Shown: positions 32,658-41,138 of the stretch, piece after piece
How positions within the stretch are numbered: the first letter of the stretch is position 1
How the letters are laid out: every line of letters begins with the position of its first letter
Origin: Pikeienuella litoralis
GTDB lineage: Bacteria; Pseudomonadota; Alphaproteobacteria; Rhodobacterales; Rhodobacteraceae
NCBI RefSeq assembly: GCF_037646705.1
Contig: NZ_JBBHER010000004.1
Coordinates: 310,001 to 374,000, forward strand
DNA length: 64,000 nt
Reading direction: 5' to 3'
Notes under the pieces: generated by a model
The model's input: the letters and a program-made list of their open reading frames with translations, nothing else
Databases searched by the model: none
What the model was told of the DNA's origin: nothing
Position numbers and translations under genes: made by a program

Positions 32658-35255
32658 ATGCGCCCCGAAAACGCCGCGCCGCGCGCCGACAAGACCACCC
32701 GCCTCGCCGACTATCGCGCCCCTGACTGGCTGGTTCGGGAGACACGGCTCACCTTCGATCTCCATCCGACCGCGACGCGTGTGACTGCGACGCTGAAAGT
32801 CGTCCGAAACGGGGCCGGGCCGGCGGATCTCCGCCTCGACGGGCATTCGATGCGGCGCGTGTCCGCGACCATCGACGGCGCCCCGGTCCCCGATGACGCC
32901 ATGACGGAGGGCGACGAATCGCTGACCGTCTCGGCTTCGGTCCTCCCGGAGGACGAATTCGAGTGGGTCTGCGTGACCGAGATCGACCCCACCGCCAACA
33001 CCGCCCTCGAAGGGCTTTACATGTCCAACGGCATGTATTGCACGCAATGCGAGGCGGAGGGCTTTCGCAAGATCACCTACTACCCGGACCGGCCCGACGT
33101 GATGGCGCGGTTTTCGGTCCGGATCGAGGGCGACGCGCCGGTCCTTCTCTCGAATGGCGACCCGGTCGCATCCGGCGCGCTCCCCGACGGGCGGCGCTTC
33201 GCCGAGTGGCGCGACCCATGGCCGAAACCCTCCTACCTCTTCGCGCTGGTCGCCGGCGATCTGGTCTCGCATGACGACACATTCGTCACCATGTCCGGGC
33301 GCGAGGTCAGGCTGCATATCTGGGTGCGGCCGGGAGACGAGAATCGCTGCGCCTACGCGATGGACGCGCTGAAACGCTCCATGAAATGGGACGAGGAGAA
33401 CTACGGCCGGGAATATGATCTCGACGTGTTCCAGATTGTCGCGGTCGAAGATTTCAACATGGGCGCGATGGAGAACAAGGGGCTGAACGTCTTCAACTCC
33501 AAATACGTTCTCGCCAGCCCCGAAACCGCGACCGACGCCGATTATGAGCGAATCGAAGCGATCATCGCCCACGAATATTTCCACAATTGGACCGGCAACC
33601 GGATCACTTGCCGCGACTGGTTTCAGCTTTGCCTGAAGGAAGGGCTGACCGTTTTCCGCGATCAGCAGTTTTCAGCCAGCCAGCGCTCCGCGCCCGTGCG
33701 CCGCATCGCCGATGTCGCAACGCTCCGCGCACGGCAATTTCGGGAGGATTCCGGCCCGCTCGCCCACCCCGTCCGGCCGGAGGCCTATGTCGAGATCAAC
33801 AATTTCTACACCGCGACGGTCTACGAGAAAGGCGCCGAGCTGATCCGGATGCTCCACCTCCTGGTCGGCGCCGAGGCGTACCGCGCCGCGCTCGATCTCT
33901 ATTTCGAGCGCCACGACGGCCAAGCCTGCACGATCGAGGATTGGCTGAAGGTTTTCGAGGAGTCCACCGGGCGGGACCTCTCGCAGTTCGCGCTTTGGTA
34001 CGCGCAAGCTGGCACGCCGCATATCACGGTCAAGGAAGATTACAGCGGCGGGGTTTACACCCTGACGCTCACACAGAAAACAAACCCGACGCCCGGCCAG
34101 GAGGAGAAGCGGCCGCTGGTCATTCCGTGCGCCTATGGCTTTCTCGGCGCAAATGGGGACGAGATCGGCGCGCCCGGCGTCCTGATCCTGGACATGGCGG
34201 AGAAGAGTTTCCGCTTCCCCCTGCCCGAGCGGCCGGTCGCCTCGCTCTTTCGGAACTTTTCCGCGCCGGTGATCGTCGAGCGGGAGACGACCACGGAGAC
34301 TCTCGCGTTTCTGTTGCGCCATGAGACCGATCCTTTCAACCGCAGGGAGGCGGCGCGCGCCTACGGCCTTATCCTCGCGCGGCGGCTGATCGCGGAAGAC
34401 GGCGCCGTCGACGACGCCTGGATCTCGTCGATGCGCGCGCTTTTGCTGGACGAAGCGCTGGACCCGGCGCTCCGGGCGCTTGCGCTCGGCCTCCCCAGCC
34501 AGGACGAGGTGGCGGCCGACCTCGCCGCGGAGGGCGAGATCGTCGATCCGGACGCGGTTTACGCCGCGCTTCGGCGCATGGGCGAGGCGCTGGCCGGGGC
34601 GCTCGCGCCCGATCTTCGCCGCGTGCGCGACGAAATGGCCCCATCCGGCCCCTACACCCCCGATGCGGACGGCGCCGGACGGCGGAGCCTCGCCAACGCC
34701 GCGCTCTCGCTTCTCGCGCTGGTCGACGCCGCCGCCGCGGAGGCCGCCTTCGCCGCCGCCGACAACATGACGGACAGCCTCGCCGCGCTCCGCGCGCTCG
34801 TCCACGAGAATGCGCCAGGCGCCGACGCGGCGCTCGCGGCGTTCCGCGACCGTTGGCGCGGCGACAGCATCGTCATGGACAAATGGTACGCGGTTCAGGC
34901 GACCAGCCCGGCGCAGGGCGCCGTCGACCGGGTCGCCGCGCTGGCGAAGGCGCCGGATTTCCCATGGCGAAACCCGAACAAGTTTCGCGCGTTGATCGGC
35001 GCGTTCGCCGCCGGCAATCCCGTCCGGTTCCATCAGAAAGACGGCGCCGGCTACCGGCTTCTCGCCGACTGGCTGATCCGTCTCGATGCGGTCAACCCGC
35101 AGACCGCGGCGCGCGTCGCAGGCGCTTTCGAGACCTGGGCGCGCTACGACGCCGCGCGCCAGGACCTGATCCGGGGCGAATTGCGACGGATCGCGGAGCG
35201 TCCCGACGTCTCCAAGGATATGGACGAGATGACCGGCAGAATGCTGGGCGGCTGA
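32658..35255 (+). CDS. pepN: Aminopeptidase N (M1)
   Basis: Zn metallo-aminopeptidase of broad specificity. 865 residues, normal for bacterial PepN. GAMEN substrate motif at about 269-273, zinc site HEYFH at 305-309 in IIAHEYFHNWTGNRIT, and the third ligand Glu in LCLKEGLTVFRDQQFS near 328; Ig-like and helical C-terminal domains (DUF3458 type) follow. The ATG at 32658 is preceded by AAAGGA; the frame is open back to 32586. It converges with the TerB-like gene four bases away. Confidence 0.95.
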   Translation: MRPENAAPRADKTTRLADYRAPDWLVRETRLTFDLHPTATRVTATLKVVRNGAGPADLRLDGHSMRRVSATIDGAPVPDDAMTEGDESLTVSASVLPEDEFEWVCVTEIDPTANTALEGLYMSNGMYCTQCEAEGFRKITYYPDRPDVMARFSVRIEGDAPVLLSNGDPVASGALPDGRRFAEWRDPWPKPSYLFALVAGDLVSHDDTFVTMSGREVRLHIWVRPGDENRCAYAMDALKRSMKWDEENYGREYDLDVFQIVAVEDFNMGAMENKGLNVFNSKYVLASPETATDADYERIEAIIAHEYFHNWTGNRITCRDWFQLCLKEGLTVFRDQQFSASQRSAPVRRIADVATLRARQFREDSGPLAHPVRPEAYVEINNFYTATVYEKGAELIRMLHLLVGAEAYRAALDLYFERHDGQACTIEDWLKVFEESTGRDLSQFALWYAQAGTPHITVKEDYSGGVYTLTLTQKTNPTPGQEEKRPLVIPCAYGFLGANGDEIGAPGVLILDMAEKSFRFPLPERPVASLFRNFSAPVIVERETTTETLAFLLRHETDPFNRREAARAYGLILARRLIAEDGAVDDAWISSMRALLLDEALDPALRALALGLPSQDEVAADLAAEGEIVDPDAVYAALRRMGEALAGALAPDLRRVRDEMAPSGPYTPDADGAGRRSLANAALSLLALVDAAAAEAAFAAADNMTDSLAALRALVHENAPGADAALAAFRDRWRGDSIVMDKWYAVQATSPAQGAVDRVAALAKAPDFPWRNPNKFRALIGAFAAGNPVRFHQKDGAGYRLLADWLIRLDAVNPQTAARVAGAFETWARYDAARQDLIRGELRRIAERPDVSKDMDEMTGRMLGG

Positions 35256-35259
35256 CCGC

Positions 35260-35697
35260 TCAGCGCGCCGCGCGTTGGCGCGCCCGGGCCACGTCCTGAT
35301 CCGAAACATGAAGAAGCGCGCCGAACTGGCGCATCAGCGCGTTTTCTTCGTCGTCACGCGCCCCATCGGCGAGAACCACGCGCCAGAGCTCCTCAAGGAG
35401 CGCGCCGCGCTCCTCCGGCGCATAGGCGGTCTTCACCAGAGTGGTGAACTGATGGTGGTCGATCGCCTTCGCTTCGGCCGCCTCCGCCGCGGACAAAAGC
35501 GCCGCGCCTTCCCCGAAGCGCGCGTCGAGCGCGGCGAGAATGCTGGCGCGCTCCGCCGGGCCGAATTGGCCGTCGGCGCGCGCCAACCGGACCATCAGCG
35601 CCGCCATCGCCAGCGCCGCGGGGTCATGCTCCGGCGCGGTCGTAGCCGCCTCGGGGCCGGTGAAAAGGCTCGCTAGTCTCTCGAATAATCCGCTCAT
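35260..35697 (-). CDS. TerB family (tellurite-resistance-like) protein
   Basis: A 145-residue soluble helical protein. The TerB core is visible as ALAMAALMVRLARADGQFGPAE, where the acidic/GQF turn is the divalent-metal-binding signature, and LWRVVLADGARDDEENALMRQF, the symmetric second half. Function unknown; such single-domain TerB proteins are widespread in alphaproteobacteria and not necessarily linked to tellurite. Its start precedes and its ATG overlaps the stop of the upstream histone-deacetylase-family gene (ATGA). Confidence 0.85.
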   Translation of the reverse strand: MSGLFERLASLFTGPEAATTAPEHDPAALAMAALMVRLARADGQFGPAERASILAALDARFGEGAALLSAAEAAEAKAIDHHQFTTLVKTAYAPEERGALLEELWRVVLADGARDDEENALMRQFGALLHVSDQDVARARQRAAR

Positions 35698-36605
35698 GAT
35701 CCCAATCTAGTCAGTTTCGCCGCCTCTTCAAAGAGCACGGCGTGCCGCGCCGCGATCTCCGCGGGATCCGGGCCATACCCCCCGCCGAGGACGCCCACGA
35801 CGGGAACGCCGCGCGCCTTCGCCCACCCCAGCGCCCGCGCATCCCGCCGCCGGAGCCCTTCGGCGCTGAGCGCGAGCCGGCCGAGCCGGTCCGCCGCCAC
35901 CACGTCCACGCCGGCGTTGATGAACAGAATATCCGTCTCGATATCCTCCAGACGTTCGAGCGCATCGCCGAGCGCCGCGAGATACGCGTCATCGCCCGTC
36001 CCGTCCGGCAGCGGGACATCCAGATCGGAGTGGGCCTTTCGGGCCGGAAAATTCTTTTCCGAATGAAGAGACACCGTGAACACTCTCGATTCAAAGGAAA
36101 AAATCTTCGCCGTGCCATCCCCCTGATGAACATCGAGGTCGAGCACCGCCGCCCGCCGGATCATCCCCTCCGCAAGAAGCGCGGCGATGGCGACGGCCAC
36201 ATCGTTGAACACGCAATAACCGGCGCCTTCGCCCCGCGCCGCGTGATGCGAACCGCCGGCCGCGTTGCACGAAAGCCCATGCTCCAGCGCCAGGCGCGCC
36301 GAAAGGAGCGTGCCCGCCGAAGAGAGCCGCACCCGGCGCGCCAGCGCCGCGCTCGGCGGCAATCCGATCCGCCGCGCCTCATCCGGCCCGAGCGCCCCGG
36401 TGATCACCCGCTCGACATAGCCGGCGTCATGCGCGAGCCCGATCACCGCAGGCCCGGCCTCGACCGGCGCGAAAAAGCCTCCCGGAGGCATCAGCCCGCG
36501 CGCCGCCAGCGCCCGCCGCAGGAACCCGTATTTCGACATCGGAAAGCGATGGCCCGGTTTCAGCGAAATCTCATAATCGGGATGAAAGACGATGGGAAAC
36601 GCCAC
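35694..36605 (-). CDS. Histone deacetylase family protein
   Basis: A 303-residue Zn-dependent deacetylase/amidohydrolase fold; bacterial members act on acetylated polyamines, acetoin-related or other acetyl substrates. Motifs: the tandem catalytic His in GGSHHAARGEGAGYCVFND, zinc ligands Asp and His in VLDLDVHQGDGT, the third ligand region INAGVDVVAADRLGRL, and the late Gly-rich GVLGGGYGPD. The Tyr of the canonical GGGY is present. Start is a GTG at 36605. Follows glnE and is coupled to the TerB-like gene. The substrate is not predictable. Confidence 0.9.
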   Translation of the reverse strand: MAFPIVFHPDYEISLKPGHRFPMSKYGFLRRALAARGLMPPGGFFAPVEAGPAVIGLAHDAGYVERVITGALGPDEARRIGLPPSAALARRVRLSSAGTLLSARLALEHGLSCNAAGGSHHAARGEGAGYCVFNDVAVAIAALLAEGMIRRAAVLDLDVHQGDGTAKIFSFESRVFTVSLHSEKNFPARKAHSDLDVPLPDGTGDDAYLAALGDALERLEDIETDILFINAGVDVVAADRLGRLALSAEGLRRRDARALGWAKARGVPVVGVLGGGYGPDPAEIAARHAVLFEEAAKLTRLGS

Positions 36606-36608
36606 CCG

Positions 36609-39425
36609 TCACCCACCCAGCAATCGGTCGACGATCGCGGCGGCGTCCTCGCGCGCCACGTTCAGACGCGATTCCAAATCCTTGAAATCCATCGCATCCA
36701 CGGCGCGAACCATCGCCGCCTTCAGGCCATCTCCGGCCGTCTCTGCGCGGAAGGATCCGGTAAGCGCGACCCGCTCGACCTGTTGGAGACGGCTTTGCAG
36801 CCGATACGCCGCGATCAGCGCCTCGGCGTCATCGGGCGCCAGCGCGCCAGCCGCCTGCAGCGCTTCGAGCGCCGCGAGGGCGGCCCCGGCGCCGGTCAGT
36901 CCCGCGCCAAGCAGCGCGTTCTGCGCGGCGAACTCGATATCCATCAGGCCGCCGCGGCCATGTTTCAGCGCCCAGAGCTCGCCGCTCACCGAACGATTGG
37001 CGTCAGCCAGCCGCGCGCGCATCGCCGCGACGTCTTCGCGCGTTTTCTCCTTGTCGCGGGGCGCGGACAGGACCGTCTCGATCACCGCGCCGAGCTCCTC
37101 CCGCAGCGCCGTCAATCCGGCGACCGGCCGCGCGCGGGTCAGCGCCATATGCTCCCAGGTCCAGGCCTCCTCCATCTGATAGCGCTGAAAGCCGGACAGG
37201 CTGACCGCCACCGGGCCCTGGCCGCCGGACGGGCGAAGGCGCATGTCCACTTCATAAAGCGCGCCCTCCGCCGTCGGCGCGGTGAGCGCGGAGACGATCT
37301 TCTGCGTGAGCCGCGCGTAATAAAGCGAGACGGTGAGCGGTTTCGGCCCCGCCGATTGCTCTTCGCCCTCCGCATCATAGACGACGATCAGATCGAGATC
37401 GGACGACGCCGTCATCTCCCTTCCGCCAAACTTGCCCATGGCGATCACGGCGGCGCCGCGGCCGGGCGGCGGGCCATGCCGACGCGAGAACTCGGCCTCG
37501 ACCACCGGCAAGAGCGCCCCGAGACAGACCTCCGCGATATTCGAGAACCCGCGGCCGGCCTCGACCTCGTCCGCGATTCCGCGGAGGACCTGAACCCCGA
37601 GGCGAAAGCGCTGCTCCTTCGCCCAGACACGCACCCCGTCAAGCGTCGACTCGTAATCGTCCGCATCGCTGATCGCCGCGGCGAGGTCCGCCGCAAGCGC
37701 CCCTCTCCCCTCCAGCGGCGCGAAGAAATCAGAATCGAGAACGGCGTCGAGAACCTGCGCGTTGCGCCCCAGATAGGCGGAAAGGCGCGGCGCGGCGGCG
37801 CAGATCTCGGCCAGAAGATCGAGCAATTGCGGGTTCGCCTCGAACAGCGAAAAAAGCTGAGCGCCGGCGGGCAGACCGGACATGAACCGGTCAAACTGCA
37901 AAACGGCGTCGTCCGGGTCGCCCGCCTTGGCCAGCCGGGTCAGAATCGCGGGCGCCAGCGCGCGGAATTTCCGGCGCGCGCGGCTGCCCCGCGTCGCGGC
38001 GACGCCGCCCGCGGCCCAGCGCCCGACCATGTCGCCCACCATTTCGGGGCGCGCGAAGGGAAGGCGCGCGATCACATCCTCCACCGGCTCATTCCCGCCC
38101 GAACCTGGCGCGACCCGAGTGAAAAATCCCTGGACCAACTCCCGAACCGCGCCAAGCCGCGCGGACACTTCGGCCTCCATCGCCTCCCGGTCCGGCCACC
38201 CGCCGAGCGCGGCGACCTGCGCCCGCGCGTCGGCGGACACCGGAATATCATGGGTCTGCGCATCTTCGATCATCTGCAAGCGATGCTCGAGCGTCCGGTG
38301 CGCGCGGTAGGCGTCCGCCAGCGCGTCGCGCGCCGAGGCCTTGATCCAGCCCGCCGCCGCCAGGGCGCCGAGCGCGTCCATCGTCGCCCGCGCCCGGAGG
38401 GAGGGGTCGCGGCCGCCAAGCGCCAATTGCTGGGTCTGGACGAAAAACTCGATTTCCCGGATGCCGCCCGGGCCAAGCTTCAGATTGTACCCGGGCAGAT
38501 CGCGCAGCCCCCTGAGCCCCTTCGCGTCCCGGATCTTGGCGCGGATCTCGTTGATGTCCTCGAGCGCGGCGAAATCCAGATGCCGGCGCCATATGAACGG
38601 GGCCAGGCGTTCAAGAAAATCCGCGCCCGCCGCCAGATCGCCCGCCGCCGGGCGCGCCTTGATGAAGGCCGCCCGCTCCCATGTCCGCCCGACGCTCTCG
38701 TAATAACCTTCCGCCGCATTCATGGAGAGACAGATCGGCGTTGTGGACGGGTTGGGCCGAAGCCGGAGATCGACGCGGAAGACATAGCCATCCCCCGTCG
38801 CCTCGGAGAGGAGCTTGACCGCGCGCCGCGCGACGCCGGCCCAACGCGGCTTCACCTCCTGCGCGCCATACGCGCCGTGGCGTTCGCCGTCATGAAGGAG
38901 GATCAGGTCGATATCGGAGGAGTAGTTGAGCTCCCGCGCGCCGCCCTTGCCCATCGCCAGGACGACGAGCCCCGCCTCCTGCGGCGTCATCCCCTTCAGC
39001 GGCCCGCTCGTCTCCGCCGCGAGCGCGCTGGAGAACGCCAGGTCGACCGCATGATCGGCGAGATCCGAAAGCGCCCGCGTCACCTCCGCCAGATCCCAGA
39101 CCCCGCCGAGATCGGCGAGCGCGATCAGGAGCGCCGCGCGCCGCTTCATCAATCGAAGCGCGGAGCTGGCCTCACGGAGCCCGTCAGCCGCCGTCGGCCC
39201 CGCGAGGATCTCGTCAAACGCCCGCTTCGGCTCAAGCGCGAGCGCGCCCGGCAGCCATTCCGCCTCGCGCGCGATCAATCCGGCGAGAAAGGGGCTTGAG
39301 CCGCCCGCGCCGATCAAGAGCTCCCGAAGCCGCCCGGACGCGCCCACCCTGTCGGCCGCTTCCGCGCCGCGCCGGGCGTCGAAGGCCCGGGGCGCGGCGG
39401 AGACGAGATCGGCGAACGTTGTCAC
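36609..39425 (-). CDS. glnE: Bifunctional glutamine synthetase adenylyltransferase/deadenylylase
   Basis: Adds and removes AMP on glutamine synthetase in response to PII proteins. 938 residues with two nucleotidyltransferase domains: the N-terminal adenylyl-removing domain with ELNYSSDIDLILLHDG at about residues 150-165, and the C-terminal adenylyltransferase domain with MGKFGGREMTASSDLDLIVV, each followed by helical regulatory domains; the acidic pairs DID and DLD are the metal ligands. The GTG start at 39425 overlaps the stop of the PaaG-like gene (GTGA). No glnA or glnB is nearby. Confidence 0.95.
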   Translation of the reverse strand: MTTFADLVSAAPRAFDARRGAEAADRVGASGRLRELLIGAGGSSPFLAGLIAREAEWLPGALALEPKRAFDEILAGPTAADGLREASSALRLMKRRAALLIALADLGGVWDLAEVTRALSDLADHAVDLAFSSALAAETSGPLKGMTPQEAGLVVLAMGKGGARELNYSSDIDLILLHDGERHGAYGAQEVKPRWAGVARRAVKLLSEATGDGYVFRVDLRLRPNPSTTPICLSMNAAEGYYESVGRTWERAAFIKARPAAGDLAAGADFLERLAPFIWRRHLDFAALEDINEIRAKIRDAKGLRGLRDLPGYNLKLGPGGIREIEFFVQTQQLALGGRDPSLRARATMDALGALAAAGWIKASARDALADAYRAHRTLEHRLQMIEDAQTHDIPVSADARAQVAALGGWPDREAMEAEVSARLGAVRELVQGFFTRVAPGSGGNEPVEDVIARLPFARPEMVGDMVGRWAAGGVAATRGSRARRKFRALAPAILTRLAKAGDPDDAVLQFDRFMSGLPAGAQLFSLFEANPQLLDLLAEICAAAPRLSAYLGRNAQVLDAVLDSDFFAPLEGRGALAADLAAAISDADDYESTLDGVRVWAKEQRFRLGVQVLRGIADEVEAGRGFSNIAEVCLGALLPVVEAEFSRRHGPPPGRGAAVIAMGKFGGREMTASSDLDLIVVYDAEGEEQSAGPKPLTVSLYYARLTQKIVSALTAPTAEGALYEVDMRLRPSGGQGPVAVSLSGFQRYQMEEAWTWEHMALTRARPVAGLTALREELGAVIETVLSAPRDKEKTREDVAAMRARLADANRSVSGELWALKHGRGGLMDIEFAAQNALLGAGLTGAGAALAALEALQAAGALAPDDAEALIAAYRLQSRLQQVERVALTGSFRAETAGDGLKAAMVRAVDAMDFKDLESRLNVAREDAAAIVDRLLGG

Positions 39426-40198
39426 CGGCCTTCGTAGCTCGGTTTTCGTTTCTCCAGGAACGCCTGCACGCCCTCCTTGAAGTCCCTGCTGGCGCCCAGA
39501 CCGCCTTGCTCGCGCGCTTCAAGCGCCAGCTGCTCCGCATAGCTGTTGTCGAAGCTCCGGCGAATGGCGCGGCGGATCGCGCCATAGGCCCGGGTCGGCC
39601 CTTTCGCGAGTCGCGCCGCCATCTCGTCGACCCGCGCGGCGAGTTGGTCGTCTTCGACCGCCTCCCAGATCAGGCCCCATTCCGCCGCCTTTTGCGCGGG
39701 CAGCGGCTCCGCCAGCAGGCTCAGGCCCATCGCCCGCGCGAGCCCCACATTCCGGGGCAAGCGCCATGTGCCGCCAGCGTCAGGCAGAAGCCCGATCCGC
39801 GCGAACGCCTGAAGGAAATAGGCCGAGTGAGCGGCGACGACCACGTCGCAAGCCAGCGCGAGGCTCGCACCCGCCCCCGCCGCCGGGCCGTTGACGGCGC
39901 AGAGGATCGGGATCGGGCTGGTCTCGAACAGGTTCAGGAGCGGGTCATACTCGTCGCGAAGCATGCGCTCGAGATCGACATTGGCGGCGTCTTCGTCGCC
40001 CCCGAGAGTCTGGCCGGAGCAGAACCCCCTGCCCGCGCCGGTGAGAACCATCACCCGCGCCTCATCGGCCGCCCGCGTCAGCGCCTGCTTCAGTTCGGCC
40101 CGCATGGTCTGGGTGAACCCGTTCAGCGCCTCTGGTCGGTTGAGCGTGATCCGCGCGACGCCGTCGGCCGCCTCATAGAGAATCTCTTCATACGCCAT
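39422..40198 (-). CDS. paaG: Crotonase-family protein, PaaG-like isomerase
   Basis: A 258-residue crotonase fold. The oxyanion-hole segments are CSGQTLGGD and CAVNGPAAGAGASLALACD. The sequence GLLPDAGGTWRLPRNVG has Asp where PaaG isomerases do, and the usual hydratase Glu pair is absent, which favours 2-(1,2-epoxy-1,2-dihydrophenyl)acetyl-CoA isomerase or a related isomerase over a hydratase. No other phenylacetate genes are in the window, so the pathway is uncertain. The ATG at 40198 gives MAYEEILYEA; a GTG at 40207 is possible. Its stop overlaps glnE. Confidence 0.85.
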   Translation of the reverse strand: MAYEEILYEAADGVARITLNRPEALNGFTQTMRAELKQALTRAADEARVMVLTGAGRGFCSGQTLGGDEDAANVDLERMLRDEYDPLLNLFETSPIPILCAVNGPAAGAGASLALACDVVVAAHSAYFLQAFARIGLLPDAGGTWRLPRNVGLARAMGLSLLAEPLPAQKAAEWGLIWEAVEDDQLAARVDEMAARLAKGPTRAYGAIRRAIRRSFDNSYAEQLALEAREQGGLGASRDFKEGVQAFLEKRKPSYEGR

Positions 40199-40675
40199 CG
40201 GCCGCACTCGCTCCTTCGATCATCGGGAACGATCATACAGACCGCGCCGAAGGCGCCAAGGCGCGAGGCGACGCAATCGGGGCCGCGAGCCCGTCTTTCA
40301 ATCAGGTTCGGCCAGGTTCGGCTCGTCCGGGCGGCGGCACACCCTCAACTCGAATCACACCAGCTCAACACCGCCCGGACTTCACAGCCGACACGCGAAC
40401 GCGAACGACATACTCCTACGCTCCATTGAAGCTCACACACTTCGCGCTCGCACAAACTGAGAGTCGCAAGTTCGGCGCCAACCGCCCTCGCGCCCGGCGC
40501 CGCGGGGCAAGTCATTGACGCCTTTCCGGGATCTTTTCCGCGCCATCACACAGGTCGCGGTGGTTTCCAGCGCCATGTTCAAAACGGAACGGACCGCATG
40601 CGCCAGATTGGGACGTAAATTTAAAACTCAACTACAAAATATTGATAAATATATAAATAAAAGCTCTCATGACAT
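40199..40675. other. 477-base region without a recognised gene, ending in an AT-rich patch
   Basis: Between ccmH and the PaaG-like gene, both minus strand, I find no supported reading frame, RNA or mobile element. The first 380 bases are of mixed composition with many CA/AC steps, less GC-rich at the third-base level than the neighbours. The final 65 bases (about 40611-40675) are roughly 75-80 percent A+T, with TAAATTTAAAA and ATAAATATATAAATAAAAG, directly beyond the ccmH stop. A promoter for the PaaG-glnE genes is expected near the 40200-40260 end; none is clear. Confidence 0.5.
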
Positions 40676-41134
40676 CTAGTCCTTCGTCAACTCGGCGACG
40701 CGCGCGCGCTCCTCAGGGCTCAAGCCCGCCGCCGCCGCGACGTCGGCGCCGCCGCGCTGCCGGCGAATGAAGAAGAAGGCCCCGAGGCCGCCAATGAGCA
40801 GGAGCCCCGGTCCGGCGAGCCAGATCACGAGATTGCCGCCCGACATCCGCGGATTCAAAAGCACGAACTCCCCATAGCGATCGACGATATAGGCGATCAC
40901 TTCCTCGTCGGTGTCGCCCGCCGTGAGACGCTCCCTCACCAGAAGCCGCAGATCCCGCGCGAGCCCGGCGTGGCTGTCATCGATATTCTCGTTTCGGCAG
41001 ACGAGGCAGCGAAGCTCCTTCGATATGTCACGCGCGCGCGCCTCAAGCGCCGGATCCGGCAGAATCTCATCCGGCTGAACCGCCAGGGCCGGCGCCGCCA
41101 TGAGCAGCGCGCAAGCGAGAAGAAACCAGCGCAT
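40676..41134 (-). CDS. ccmH: Cytochrome c maturation protein CcmH
   Basis: Thioredoxin-like periplasmic oxidoreductase subunit of the haem ligation complex that reduces the CXXCH motif of apocytochrome c. 152 residues: signal peptide (1-18), the redox pair Cys43 and Cys46 in LRCLVCRNENI, the three-helix domain (DLRLLVRERLTAGDTDEEVI and YGEFVLLNPR) and a C-terminal membrane anchor (NLVIWLAGPGLLLIGGLGAF). It follows ccmF with a four-base gap. Confidence 0.95.
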   Translation of the reverse strand: MRWFLLACALLMAAPALAVQPDEILPDPALEARARDISKELRCLVCRNENIDDSHAGLARDLRLLVRERLTAGDTDEEVIAYIVDRYGEFVLLNPRMSGGNLVIWLAGPGLLLIGGLGAFFFIRRQRGGADVAAAAGLSPEERARVAELTKD

Positions 41135-41138
41135 CGCC

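Noticed and set aside
35742..39299. 1185-codon open frame antisense to glnE and the deacetylase-family gene
   Set aside because: The longest frame in the region, but it is Arg-rich, lacks domains and is explained by codon bias of glnE.
40199..40675. Possible insertion-sequence remnant in the AT-rich gap
   Set aside because: No terminal inverted repeats, target duplication or transposase fragment could be found by eye.
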